Shown piece by piece: positions 35,801 to 50,800 of a stretch of 64,000 nt of DNA. A program made the translations under genes and the position numbers. The notes beneath the pieces were generated by a model that saw only the letters and a program-made list of their open reading frames with translations, was not told the DNA's origin and did no database searches. This DNA is from Tubiluchus corallicola. Lineage: Eukaryota; Priapulida; Priapulimorpha; Priapulimorphida; Tubiluchidae. The stretch is from contig JAQGDQ010000065.1 of NCBI GenBank assembly GCA_030141605.1, positions 233,501 through 297,500 of the forward strand. The letters run 5' to 3'. Within the stretch, counting starts at the first letter, position 1, and each line of letters begins with the position of its first letter.

Positions 35801-38800
35801 TAGAGTAATTTGCACTCAAGCTGTCTAGATAAATTTCTTTGTAAAATATTTTATTGTAGAACCTAAAATGAGGAGTGTGTAACTAATTCAATGTTTACAA
35901 TCTTAATCTGGTGAACAGTGAAATTAATATAAAATTATTAAGTGTTTAAAACCAAATGTGACCCAAAAAATGTGAAAAAAATAAGACTGCGCCCGAATTT
36001 GAACAATGGACATTAAGATAAAATGTCCAACACCAAAGCCACCAGTCAGCCCTTTGTTGGATCATGGTAGGTCTTATTCGACAGTAATGCTCATAAACCA
36101 ATTAGATAATTCTAAGTTCAAAGAATTTTTAACTAACGTCAGAAGGAAAGAAAAAAGGCTTGACTAGTAAACAAAAATAATGCACTCATGCAAGAGTGTA
36201 AATAATTACTGTCAAAAGCATTACTCTGTAGTAAAATGAATGCTACCTCTAAAAAATTAGTGATTTTAAAAAACTCTTATACTTTACTGATAATGTCCTT
36301 TATTGTGCATTGATAAAGTTGTTTTAAAAATTGCAGATATTTTTATTTTTTTGGGCTACACAATAAAAACATAATTATTGTTATTGTGAGTCCACTAACT
36401 GCAATGTTTGCCTCTATATGGCCTACAGTGAGTTGTAATACTTCAATTAGTACACAAATTTGCAATTAACAAGTAAAAATGAACATCAAGGACAAAGGAA
36501 AAGGACAAAGACACTTATTTGCAGTCAGTGGGACTAATAGACAACATTAGCCATAGGCTACTATAAGCAACTCTTAATGAATACAACACTGAGACACCAC
36601 AAATAAATAGCACATATAACAACTGTTTAGGGCCAATACAGGTGGTTGTGAGATTAGAACTCGGGCTGCAAGCAAAGGAGCACCCATAGTCCGTTATCTT
36701 AACCACTCAGAGGGATCAAAACTGGTCTGTTGACTAAAAGGTAGGATAACAGGTAAGATAACAAAACGGTAGCAATCTATATTCATTCTGTGCATATATT
36801 TACAGAAAAATGTGCAGTTAACGGATGTTAATGTGTAATAATGCACAGTCATGCATTTAAACACATTACATACCATGATCATCACTTGAACGTTCTGAAT
36901 CTGAAAGTGTATTATCAGAATAATGCAAACTGTCATAACTTCTAATGAAAAAAGCTCTTAAAAATCACAGAGTTTAAATTTTACTAGCCTATTCAACAGT
37001 AAGCTAGTGCCTAAACACTGTTTAAGCCAGCACATGGGTTAGATCACAGCCAACTGCTATGACAACTAATAATTCAAAAAATTTATAATAAAAATATTAA
37101 AGTAATAAAAAGAGATTTTCTCTCAATAGCCCTTAATATAACGATGGAGATGATGATGACGATTACGACGATGATGACAATGACAATGACAACCAATGAC
37201 AATATTAAGTCTTCAGTTTTGAAATCTTTCGTTATTATGCATTTTGACAACTTTTAACCTCTTTCACAAACGTGTTTACTGGCACTTGGCAGCAGTTGGT
37301 GCACAATTGTAGAAATGATACCACTTTCAAGTTTTAGCCTAGCTGTTACAGAACCGCCATTGTTCAATAGAACTTTATAAAAAATACGACAAACATTTGA
37401 AAATGTTTGTTTTTGCAGAAACAATTACCAATATCGAGGCCTGACAAAAAGATAAACACTCTAGAAATATTGAAGTTTAGTAACAATTTAACTGACATTG
37501 TCAATAGTACTGTCAATACGACCACAAAGGTAGCTTCTTTGTTTTGGGGAATACTTATTTTTTGTCTTTTATGGTCAATTTTCAATATTTGCTCAGTTAA
37601 ATCAATTTTCGGTTTATTTTTCATTGGTTGCAATTGACTTATGGAAAAAGAAACAGTATGGATAATAAGCATGGACAGGAAAACTGCACAATGGTAGCAG
37701 AATTATAAAAGTTAAGATTTATTTCAGAAGAGTAACTAGAGCATCTATGATGAAAAATGTAGAGCTGTAGGTCCAGTGACTCTCATGTTTGGATACCTCG
37801 AGGATCTTAACGTTTGGCATACGATTATAATTCTTTGTGGTTAAATTTGGTTCACAATTTCTCATAGACAGTAAAGGTATGCAAAAAGCACTAGTTTCCC
37901 AGTGTTGCCTCCTGATCAAACAGTTTTCCTGTCCAAATTTTCTACAGCAAGATTCAACCAGCTGACATTTTGGCCACGTTTGGTAACTTTTACCCATTTC
38001 ACAGAAGTTACTAAATGCTATCACTCAATACTTCTTACCTGCCATCTAGCACCTGCTATTGATATTTTACAGAATGGAACCTGCCGTTATAACACCATAG
38101 TTGTAAATGATCAAATTCTGGATCTGAACCCCCTCCCAAAAGGGTTAAAATATTTTTGTCAATAATGGATTGTGAATAGCTGACGGGTCACTGTAATTCG
38201 TAGCACTGAGCTGACAGATTCTTCTACTATATTTACTATCCTGGATACTTTCTCCCTCCTTCCCTGTGGCAGGGCGTAAAATTCTTTTTGAGTGCTTTAT
38301 TGTCAGTAGATGACAATTCGCTCTAATAGTCTAATTCTTCGCACTGAGCCGATTCAGGTTCTCCCATTCAGCCAACCAATGCTGTGCAGCTGCCGACGAT
38401 TCACCTCGTTTACCAGTTCTGGATATGCTCTCGGAATGACTTTTGAAAATGACCATCTTCTTGTCCCATAGTTATCATACACCTAAAATCTCAAGGAGAA
38501 CCCAAGTAGGATAGGTACAACTAGCTTAAACTCAAATCATGAACTGATGAAGGATGATAGATATTGCATGACGGATAAGGTGCCCATGAAGGAAAGTCAA
38601 GGGACTTAAAAGCGATAAAAACATCTTACCAGCAAAAGGTCCATTTTCACTCATCAGTGATGCATCAGCACTGCTCACACTAACTCTATCCAAACTATCT
38701 GATGAAACTGTTTTGTCAAGCTTCTGCAAAAGGCAACATTTTGGCTTCTCTTTTGGTGTGCGGTCTGTAAACACAAACATAGGCATCTCAGACCTACATT

Positions 38801-41800
38801 CAATGCACTTGCATGGATACAGGTTAAGCAATATGAATAAGTATACAACTTCTTGACAGTAACCTGACTGCAAGGTCTTGGGTTCAAGTCCCAGTGGAGT
38901 GCAAAATTTTTCAGACTTTCTAATGTGATACTGATGTATTAATAATGGACTGAGGAGGCACAGTTTCAACTTTTGCTTCAAGTTTGATCAATTGTGGGTT
39001 ATTCCACCAGACATTAACTACTTGTGTGCCGGAACTACTAATTTACTAATTAGGTGGGAAATCTGATGAATGTCAAAAATCAGCAGTACCCGTTAGTTCC
39101 TTATGAAAGTTTTAAAATATGAAAACTACTGAATTATAGCATTGTGCTTAATTGATAGTGTAAAGCAATTGTATTGCCTATATTGCCTTGGTTGAAGAAA
39201 CCAGGTTGTTTCTCTCTATCACATGAAAGCATTTGTGATAGATAAAGATTAAATTTGATTGCGAGCTAAGTCAAATTCAGTTAACTAGATGTTGAATAAG
39301 TATTTTTATAGCCACGAATAATTAAAAATAATACCAGAGCACAAACCTTGCACATTTAACAAATGATCAGTTTCTGCAATGATACAACTAGCACAATCCA
39401 GCGGTTCATCAGGTTGACCATTATTTTCAGCATTTGGATTACTAAACAATGATTCATCTGTTAAAGTCTCAATATCACGCGAAGCCCGTTTACTTCCAGA
39501 CTGAAAATAAAAAAGTTAAAAAATACTTAAAAATGACAAAAAACAAATCTAAATTATTATACAATTTCAAATTCTATTTTATTCATTTTTAAATGGCTTT
39601 AATCCTGTTATGATGATAGCGGCACAATTCGTAATGCAAAACACACGTACATATTTGATTAGAATTGGACTGCTTGGATAACGAAAAATTGCGTCATTCG
39701 ATTTTTGCGCAATATAAAGATATCTCACCTCGTGTTTAAGGAATATTTCTTTGCAGCTGCAGTTACTATTATCAAATACAAACAATCCAAAACATTAAAC
39801 AAGAGATTATTAACATTATTTTTTTTGCTTTTTGATGAATCTGGTTGCCCACTAAGTAATGAAAACCAGTTACCAATGATAATACTAATAACCTCCAACT
39901 CAGCTAGTTAACCCTGACAAAATAACAGAATAATCACTTTGACAAGCTAAAACTGAATTCTATAATCTAAGTAACCTGCCCGGCACTTATAATATGCTCA
40001 CAGCCTCGAAGAATTACATTCTAATCTGTAAATAGATCATCTATAGTACTTATGCATTTTGAAGCACAATCCTGTGAATTAAAACTACATAAGCACTTTA
40101 ATGTTGTTGCTAATTGATTCGATGAATAACTTTTAAACAAATACACCTAAACACAAAAATATAATCAGCTAGAATAACAGAACTTTTAAGTGAAATGCAC
40201 GCTGTCCACCAGCTTACCTCATTTTTTTCAAATGTGTCAGCGAGGTTTTTTGGTGGGGATAAGAATGATTTAAATTTCTTTTGTATTTTTATGCACATAT
40301 ATTGTGTGTTAATTTCAATATTTTAAATATATATTAAAATACAATAAATGTTGCTCGAGGGTTGGTTTTCCTTTAATTTATTAAATTAATCAAAGGATGC
40401 ATAAGAAGGAAATAAAAACAACTCTATTGTCTTAAACTCAAACATGTAAGCACATGTATAAAAGCCTAATGGAACTGAATGAATGTAAACTACAAGTTAC
40501 AAAACAGTAAATTTGTCACCACCACAAAGTTGTTACAAGTTCAAGTCATTATTAGAGAAAAACAGCAAGTGTTTTCTTAGGTACAAGCATAGCTTACGTG
40601 TTGATGTATCTGCTCCAGCAACATTAGTTGAGCAGTGTTTGGACTGGGAGGTGGATGATCTGGTGTTCCTGGTCTTGCAGAACCTTCGGATGCATCTTTT
40701 TCATTCTTTGATAAATCTAGCTGCAGTGCAAGCTTTGATTTCACCTGCACATTGCTTGTGCTATTACCCATGTCTGATTCTGTGCTTACGCCATTGTCCA
40801 TACTTGATGAACCATCAATGCTACAAAATGGCTGTTTTGAAAATGACACTGCCGTTGTCAAAGAAGAGTCAGATGAGTGTTGTGGATGCTTTGAGCGTCG
40901 AAACACTACGGTTGATTCATTACTCACTGGTTTAGCAGCATCTGTCAACTCTTTCTCTCGTTTTAATTTTGATTTGAAGTCTTCTAACTCGCTAAAGTCA
41001 GCTTGAGTTTGTAAGTTACCGCTTGCAACTGATTGGTTCTTAATTTTGTTAATCACAGAAGCGTTTTGAATATCACCACTACCTGCATTATGTGACAAGG
41101 CACATTCGTAGGAGTGCAATCTTGGTTCTGATGTTGGAGATGACTGCGGTGATGACGGACCTGCATTTTTTCGAGGTGGTTTACTTGGTTTCTGTGCAGT
41201 AAACTTTGCACAATGCATAGGCAGGTAACTCGAGCCATATTTGTTTTTACTCGTTTTCAATGATTCAACAGCTTCATGACTTGGAGGTGTTTGATATATA
41301 CGATCTCTCCTACAAAAATTATCACAGCTATTAATAGAAGAAAGACTACAAATCAATCGTACATCAACAAATTCTCATTTGATGACCTAATTCGTCATCT
41401 CACAAAAGCAAAGCTCAAATTTTGCAGTCAAAGAGAGATACAAAAAAGAGCATTCATTCAAACTGCTTAAATGATGTTATGTTCCGCATAGTTCTCAAAT
41501 TAATAAAACTATTATCTGCAATTTAGGAAACCAACCCAATAAGCACGTCCTGACTTGCAACAGATATCTGAGAAGCGCTGCTCGACGATGAACCACTCCG
41601 AATAGGGAGTCGTGATGAACTTTGTAATTCACAACATAACTGCTCACCTGATGTAAAAGAACAGTATAAAGCAGATTATAAAGTATCTTTATGACAATTT
41701 CTTCATCCTGAACTGAATGTTTAAATATTTGAAAATCAAAGAGAATGATTTAAATGCATCAGATACAGCAGAAATGGATTCAAGTCGATTTAAAAAAAAA

Positions 41801-44800
41801 CTCTAGAATATTATTCTGAACACAAACAATCAGTTACCACTACGATTAAAAATAAATTTCACTGTTTTTTTCTGTACATGCATGCAACCCCTTAAAGTTT
41901 CAGGTTTCCTTTTGCATTTAAAGGAATGGAAGGTCAATTACATTGAAGTAATAGCTGGTGGAAAATTGGGAGAAATATTCAAAATGTGGGGAAAGGGAAG
42001 ATACCATTAAACTCCCAGGAGGGTTGAAATGTCTTACTTCTAACCTAGATGAAACAAGATTTTCATGAAATTTAGCTAAAAAGGTTATTACCTTAACTAC
42101 AATGCATCTAATGGAGCAGTATGACTTGATTTGCGGTACACCTATTGTTCATACAGGCTAGACTACAACATAGTTTTCATTCAGTTACAGTTTAACAAGC
42201 AAATTCAATACCTTCTTACTTGATATATTGCAAAATTATTTTTGGCTGTATAAGATGTTTTCCACTACTGTATAGTTTAAAATGTGCATTTGAATTGAAT
42301 AATGAAGTACAGTGTTTCGGTTTTTAAATGAATCATTAAACTGAAAAATAGCTGAAGTGCAAAACAATTGCACAAAGGAGAAAATTCACATCACAGTAAC
42401 TAAGGTAAATGGATACTTTACAATTATAAAATACAAAGATTTTACTAACAAACCAGCACTTAACCTAGTGAAAACAGAAACTGATACCTTTGATTAAGTC
42501 CAAAATTTCTTGAGAGAGGCTGCTTGTCTGTTCTTCTAGTAACTGTGCTGCTGTTTTGCCATTTTTATCAGTTATGGAAACGTCAATATCTGAAAAATCG
42601 TAAAGACTGTTGACAACTGATAAAACGATGTAAATGCAAGTTTTAGGGTATAAGTTACGATATTTACTTCTAGAAATGAACTGAAAGAGATTGACTAAGA
42701 GCAGTAATTGATAAAAGTAGCTTTTAGCTTTCTCAATTGCAACAGAATGCAAAAACAAAATCTTTTGTTAACAACTAATTATATGATAAAAGACGTTGAA
42801 ATAGACCATTCAGCGCGGTCTAGTATTTGACTGGACTATAAAACTGCTGTTACTTTTAATTTCACTGTTGTTATTTTGCTGATTAAATCTGAAGTATCTG
42901 AATGTCAGTTTTATAGTTCCACCTTTGTTCTGATTAAGTAATTTACCAGTCTAGTATATGACTTGACTATAAAACTGCTGTTACTTTTAATTTCACTGTT
43001 GTTATTTTGCTGATTAAATCTGAAGTATCTAAATGTCAGTTTTATAGTTCCACCTTTGTTCTGATTAAGTAATTTACCAGTCTAGTATATGACTTGACTA
43101 TAAAACTGCTGTTACTTTTAATTTCACTGTTGTTATTTTGCTGATTAAATCTGAAGTATCTAAATGTCAGTTTTATAGTTCCACCTTTGTTCTGATTAAG
43201 TAATTTACCAGTCTAGTATATGACTTGACTATAAAACTGCTGTTACTTTTAATTTCACCGTTGTTATTTTGCTGATTAAATCTGAAGTATCTAAATGTCA
43301 GTTTTATAGTTCCACCTTTGTTCTGATTAAGTAATTTACATGTACACACAAGTATTACACCGGTGACATAGATTCACCTAGCCTAACCAAATAAACAATT
43401 ATTTGATTGTTTTATTTGGCAAATTCAGTGTATTTGCTGAACACAGTATTTTTTGCTAACATCATGACTTAATTATTCCATGGCATCACAATGAAGTGCT
43501 TTAAAGATTTTTTGTTTGATAAAATTCGATACACTATAAACTAATATTCAACAATAAAAGGTATACTTTTTACAATGAAGCTTGTGACAGGAAATAGAAA
43601 GTATACTAGAAAGTATAACTCTGCAATATTGGCTATTAAGTCGGCAAATTTGTATTATTCATAGTAAGCGGTGCATACACTTCTCCGGCTTCAAAAAGTA
43701 ATCAAGAAATGAAGGGAGTATTTGGCAGAAACAAAGTGATATGATGAATAACTAAGTAAGAACCTTTTACTGTGAGGACAATAGAACAACAGCCAGCTTT
43801 TGATAGCATACAAGTTGCACACAGCACACAGCTCTACTAACCTAACCAAGTAATAATTTACAAAAACAAAAAAATCTTACCATTCTCAAGCAGCAGCTTG
43901 ACAATTTCAACTTTACCATACAAAGCAGCTTCATGCAAAGCACTTCCAGTTTCTGTCTGAAATTCACAAATACACATTTCAAAATGATGTCATGTGATTT
44001 TTGTAAATGCACAACAATTACTAACACACTATGAAAACTGCACCAACACAAAAAAGCTGAATCTTATTGTATTTACTGAGCAACTTTTTAAACTGCAGCT
44101 AAAATGCATGAACAACACATCAAATTGGAGTTTATAGCATTTAACAGCGCACATTATATGGTACAATCCAGTCACTTATGACCAGTTTAAAAGCAGTTTT
44201 ATGAAACAGTGGCATTTCGGTGATGAAAGATCACTTATAACATTTGCGATTTGTGTATTTTCATCAACTCAAACACATGTAAGCACATGATATATCATTG
44301 TCAAATCACAGGATAATAAATATTAATAATGTCACTATTTTGCCAATGCACATTATTAGTGTTAGAAATAAGAAATACTAAACGATTTACAAAAATGAAA
44401 ACAGATAAACTACTTAAAATTTGCACTGAGCTGAAATACGAAAAGGAGATTTTGATGACATTTGTCGTCTTTAAATTTACTAGATTTGCCTTCGGATAGC
44501 AAAGACTACTTTAATTATTTTCTAAATAATACATAAAAAGAAAAGGAAAACTGCAGTAGTTCCCACACTATGCTAACCTTGGTATTGATGTTATAGCCAG
44601 CATGTAGTAAACACTCTGCAACATTCAGATGACCATTCTTAGATGCCAGATGAAGTGGTGAATGCTTAATAGTGACAATTCGTAATAACTCTGGATGTTT
44701 GCGTACTAGTAGATGAACGGTTTCCAAGCGACCATAGAGGGCAGCTAGATCTATGCAAGTTTCATCACGACAATTTGGTAGTGTTGGATCGACATCATTC

Positions 44801-47800
44801 TGAAAAAGTATAAGATAACTGACTGACAGCCATGATGATTTTTTTAGTTCAACAAACTGCAGAATTGAGTGAAATATGCAGTTAAAAGCATTAAACGTAA
44901 CACTCACTAGTTAGACTTCTCGTTCTAGTTAGCAATTGTTTGTGCTAAGAAACAAGAAATGTTCAAAGTTTGATTACAAAGTGTAGATTTCTGAATTAAC
45001 TTTTGCACAAAAAATGCTCTGCCAACCACAACTAACAATCTTGAATAACATAATATACAATAACAAACATTATGACAGCCTCATTTCAGCAGCAATGAAT
45101 GACAGATGATACATAAACAGCACACTTACAACATGCAAGACCATACTACTTATATTCATCTATTCACAATACATCAAAGCTTATGATTAATTATTAATGA
45201 TCAGGAGGCTGACACTGTTTACTTTGCAACAGCTCACTATAAACTATGCATGAGCACTATAGCTGGCAGTGTGCTTAGGGAAAGATATTTGTATAGGGAA
45301 ACAGAAAGCCTACAAAGTATATGATAATAACTGAAAAGTTCAAATAAACAAATATTAGCAAGAGTTTCTGTCACTGCTGATGGAAAAACAAAAAGTAATG
45401 TAGCTAGAGCTTGAAATGACTGATGATCTTATAGCCACAGTCCCAAATTTCTTTTCAATCCTATTGAGCTTTTTACTTGATTATTTCATTTCATGTGATT
45501 ATATGTCTATAAAAATCTTGAAACCAGCTAGACCCATGATTGTGATAGCTATAATTAAGTGAAGGATAGTTGAATGACTGATTAAATGAAAAAAATAATT
45601 GAATGAATGAATGGATGAATAAATAAATAAATAAATAAAATGAATGACTAAATAAAAAAGTGAATATACAGTGAATGAAAAAATATTTATAAATGTATGA
45701 ACAAATAAAGGACAGAAGCATCTAACTACAGCCAAAATTCGTGTTTTATCAAATTAACCAGAAACAACTACCTCTAATAATTCAGCAACTACATTCGTAT
45801 GTCCATATTGAGAAGCACAGTGGAGAGGTGTTTCACCATCACAGTTCTGTAACAAATATTTTATGCATTTTAAACATGTTGGCTATACACAAATTTCACT
45901 ATGTCATGGATAGCACTGAAGTCAAAAAATGAATGTGTTAATGTGAAATAACCTTAATTAAGCCAATTTTTATTACAGGCACATAAAAACATTTATAGTT
46001 AAAAACAACACTACTTTATTAAAATCTTTTACAATAAAAAGTTAAGAATTAAAATCATGCCAAACGTTTCAATTAGCTGCTGCTATCATCACCAGTAGTA
46101 AATTTACAAACATACAACCACTTTATATAGGCAGAGTCTATTATGCATTAAATAGTAGTTAACACAACTTTTTAATAAAGTTGTTGTTTTTAACTACAAA
46201 CCTTAATTATTTTCTACTTTGTGATATTGACAGTTAAGAATATACATGGCATGACCAAACAAAGTATTTCTTATTCTACTCTAACATACTTTTCAAGCGG
46301 TGCCATTTTGAAGGAAAATGATCTGAAATGCGAACAGACTTAATGAGACTTGCCATCATCTCATAATATGTAATTTTCTCTTCAAAATTCGCCAGATTGG
46401 CAAGCTCCATCCAACTTTAATGTCCATACCAAACACATACGATATGTTCTGTATAAATTTCAATACCCAAGTTTTAAATATTTTTAATCATTTTTATCAT
46501 AATATATTTACAAATTTTACCCTCCTGATCTCGAAGAATGCTAGTGTTTGTCATATAAGTGTTTATGTAAAATTTGTAATGTATAATTAATGTGTTTTTA
46601 ACTATTCATCCCTGGAGGAGCATCATCACCTGTACACTCCTATCTGGGACTTTGTATCTAAGAAATTTTGTTGTTTACTGCAATAAAATTTTTAATACAT
46701 ACAATCCTAAAATTCATCTTGAGAGCCAAAACAGACTTCATTAATGGCAATAATATCATTACCGAATTCGCATCCGGGTCTATTTAATTAGTGCACCGTT
46801 TTCATCTTTAAGTGTAGTAATGTTTCAGTCAAAGCAAATTTCACAATTTGCTTATATTCAAAACTGTACTTATTCCAATTTTATCAGTTCTTATTTAACA
46901 TCTTATTTCTAATTTTAACGCCTTTGTTTCCAAAGACTCTACAGTTTAGTACAACATAAGCTTATAATGTGGTCAATATACTGTACCTATCAATTAGCGC
47001 CTAGGGAAGGATAATTACTTATACCTGTTGATGGGTAATTGCCTGACAGGTTTTCAATGGGACAGGTGCGCCTGGTATGATTAATTCATTGACGAACAAT
47101 CTGTATTATAATGAGTAATTGTTACCAAAGGTTTGAAGCATGCCCAACAGTATAAAAAGGTGAGTTGCATGATTCATCATCACAGCTAAAACATTTATTA
47201 GTGATTGTGTTAAATAAGCAATTTGTCACATGTGCCAGAAAAAACGAACGAAAACACAAAGGTATTGATTTAATAAATGAGTATTGTGAATAATGAACCT
47301 CGCTAGCATTAATATCATGTCTTCCACAAATGCTTAGCGAATGTGTTAAAACATTTATCATTTCTCTGTACCGTACATCAGTTTACATCGTAAATACTAC
47401 TCACTCACACTAACTACATGTATTAGCAGTATGTTGTTAATTTTTTTCTCACTACTAATTCTAGTGGCCTAACATAAGCTGGCTTCTTAGGTCTCTAACG
47501 CAGAATTCAAGAATTATATCTTAACTTTGTTGTATTAACAAAAATGATTTATCAATGTACTTGTAACGCATAAGTAATTGTTTATCGCGAAATAAATCTA
47601 CTGAATTGAAAATGTCATCAACAGTCATGCTCAAGTAGCTAAAGTGAAAAACCAATGTTGCTTGCTTTGGTTACAAGAGTTCACATTGTGTTTTTATTTG
47701 GTGACAAGCTTGTTAAGTTAGTGGGCTACCTTGCACTGTGTAGATGTTCCCCAAACAGTTGTGTTGATTTCCTGTTTATTTAGTTTTGCAGAGCTGTAAG

Positions 47801-50800
47801 ATTTCCCACTATAACCATCGTTGACATAATATTCTATCCATTCTTATAATATCATGTTATTAAACCTAAAAACTAAGCCATAACTTCGATGAATTCCAAA
47901 AGCGGCATGCAAATTACACACAACAGCTTACCACATCAAATGTCATCAAATCGCTCAGCATCTTATTCGTGCATTCTGTATTTATAAAACTACGACACAG
48001 TCATGTCCAGTATTGTTGATTGTCTGTTCATAAATGCATCCCATTTTAGATACATAAAAGTTCATTATTACCGTGTGCTGATGCACCTATAACAATTAGT
48101 ATCTTCCAGCAATGGTTAAATAACATAATCATGTGCCTGTTGTTATGTCCAGCTACAATTTTGGTTTGTTTTATTTTACTCTCATCCGAGTCTGTCCAAC
48201 TGGGAATCTCTTTGGTTGAAAGTTGGACGTATTTCGTCTTTTCGCCCTGTGTATCTCGAGATATTATTCAGTTCTCACTTCATTGATTACCAGAATATTA
48301 TTCACTCCTATGCAATTGCTGAGCAGTAATTATAAAAGGATTACAGTTAGATTAGGATGCTTTACTCGATCCTCATGAGTGAGCTATGACTGCCAAGTCG
48401 TATAAGTAGTGCGAATCGATAAACCTGAATTACGAACATGACTGATGCTGGTTGAAATACAGAAACGGTAATTGTGAAAGAAAAAACCTTGGAAACATGG
48501 TAAATGTTGGTTTGATTATAATCAACCACTGAACCATGGGGAAACTAATAGTTAGGTTCAATAGAAGAAATAAAAATACATTATACGTTCTAGTTTAGTT
48601 TATCTTTTCCATTTTATGTAAACCTGGAATCAGCGTGACCTTCAAAAGTAGAAAACAGGAGACAAATCATTCAGTTTGCAGACTGTTCATAATCGTATAA
48701 ATAACATGGCAAATTGCAGATAAGACGACGGAGCAGACCGGTCATCAAAGCAGCAGTAAAATGATTACAAGGCACTGAAGGCAAGCAGTCAACCCCACTA
48801 AAAACAGAAGCCCCTGTCTAAAATTAAAAATCACCACAACGTTTTAAGCAAATTTAAACTTTTTAGCACACTAACAAAAAACCGACAAAGTAGTATAAAC
48901 GGTAATTAACCTAATCTAATTTAGCACAACAGCGATACACCGTGCCAACGACTTCATTACTTAAAAATTACTCTCCAATCGAGACCGCTCGTGAAAAAAG
49001 GATTTCTGACTTGTTAAAAGCCGCATACTGCACGATTGATTTTATTACGTACACATTACATTAGTCTATGTTCAAGAAAATGAACGCCAGTTCGAATAAA
49101 CGTGAATGAAATCGCGAGAAGTTTCAAGTAAATCAAAATTATTCTAATTAGTTGTAACAAAATACGCGTAAACACTCTGCAAGAAATCTACATCTGCATT
49201 AATAGTGATAGTACAGATTGTCTCGAAGGACATGACTTCATGAACTTAGAAAAAAAAGAAACCAGTGTGTGCAATACCTTTTCCTGGAACCTTTTTAATT
49301 TTCTTGGCACGTTTCGTCTATTTCCGCTATATCTGCTTGTTCTGTCTCATTTTTGTGACTAAGTACAAAGCAATTGATGAATAAACAAATGAGATACAAG
49401 TAGAAAAGGAAAGCTTTTCACATCCTGTGAGGGTAATAAGCTATTTATTTACGAGGTAATAATCACTCATGTTTATGATAAGAAAAGCGTCTACAAGCAT
49501 GCCAGAAACGCTTCTTCACATCAACTCAGTGGATATTTACGGGTATCATTGACCCGAATCACACTGACTGAAGCTCAAGGGATTTATTCTTTCAAGTTTG
49601 TGCCATGCTGAATACGGGCGCAAACTGACCTACTGGCTTCAAAGTGTGTGACTGATTACATTTACATGAACACACGCTGAAAACACTTCTCAGATCAAAA
49701 ACATAGCTGGTCACGTACCAACCAATACATTATAAAATGTGGAAGAAAAAATGGTTGTTGAAACCACAAACGGTAGCATAAAAGCTATACATACAGCATC
49801 ATAACAGAGACTATCAATTAGTTATCCATAATGGAGCAACAATCAAAGCATCACAGTCTGCATTTACCAATAATTTAGAAGCAGCAAAATCCTGACAACA
49901 CGACTGATGCCAAGTGGTTTAATTCATGAAAATTAAGTTTTTGTCAATTGTGTACTATTATGGCTGACAAGGACTAGATTCATATAATTATGTCGTTTTA
50001 AAATTGATATTTAAAATCATCCATATCATTTTCCAGTACGTTTTGCCATCATAGGTCATGGTCAGCTTGGAAAAATGTGGATGATTTATATAAATTCATG
50101 AGTTGCTTTATTGATTATTTAGAAAAATGTATACACCTTTTATCTTATGCATTCGCAATACTAAAATTCAGTTACAAATGTTAATTTCAATGTATTGCGC
50201 ATGATCCAGTGATTTCGCCATAAAAAGTTAAAACAACATCTTCTGGAAGTCATGTAAAAATTTAGATTAATTTCACGGAAGAGTAAAGCAATAATAAAAC
50301 AATAAACGCTGGTTTATGCGTTTAATGCTGCTCCTGAACTAGCATGCTAGCACGCTGCACGCTTGTCTTTTATGGCGTCTAGGATAATGGTAGACTCGTG
50401 TATCTAGCACAACTTGCAGGTTTTCCAAAAAAGTTTCATAAATTAAGGCCTGACACTGTACGCGCCAGCAATTTAAATAAAAAATCTGAATTATCGTTCG
50501 ATAGCTTTTCCTAGTAGATTTTTAATTTAATACTAGATTTAATCCAATGCTGCTAGACGTAATTCTCCACTCTCAAAAGATCAAATTTGAGAATAGGTTT
50601 TCAAAATAATTTGAAAGTTGAACAGAAAATTGTATTTATTAGTGCCTATTTCATAATTATTTATCGTAAAGATAATAGGGAAGCCACTTGTGTAGCCCTA
50701 TTGAGTGTTGTATAGTTGAATATTAAACACTGTCGCCGTTGCCACATCATTTTATCGCTAATGTTCAACAACCACTTTGCAAGATGCAGCTTAAACTTGG

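Larger units (their letters stand above)
33556..38629. other. ANKS1 intron 11
   Basis: A 5-kb intron. It contains a fold-back element at 34504-34756, a tRNA-derived SINE at about 36640-36716 and a GATGAC-rich patch at 37142-37200. A more complex stretch at 38160-38470 has no identity I could assign. Confidence 0.6.

Noticed and set aside
38160-38500. Coding-like stretch on the - strand
   Set aside because: It is broken by stops, has no recognised domain, and the ANKS1 exons on either side already join in phase.
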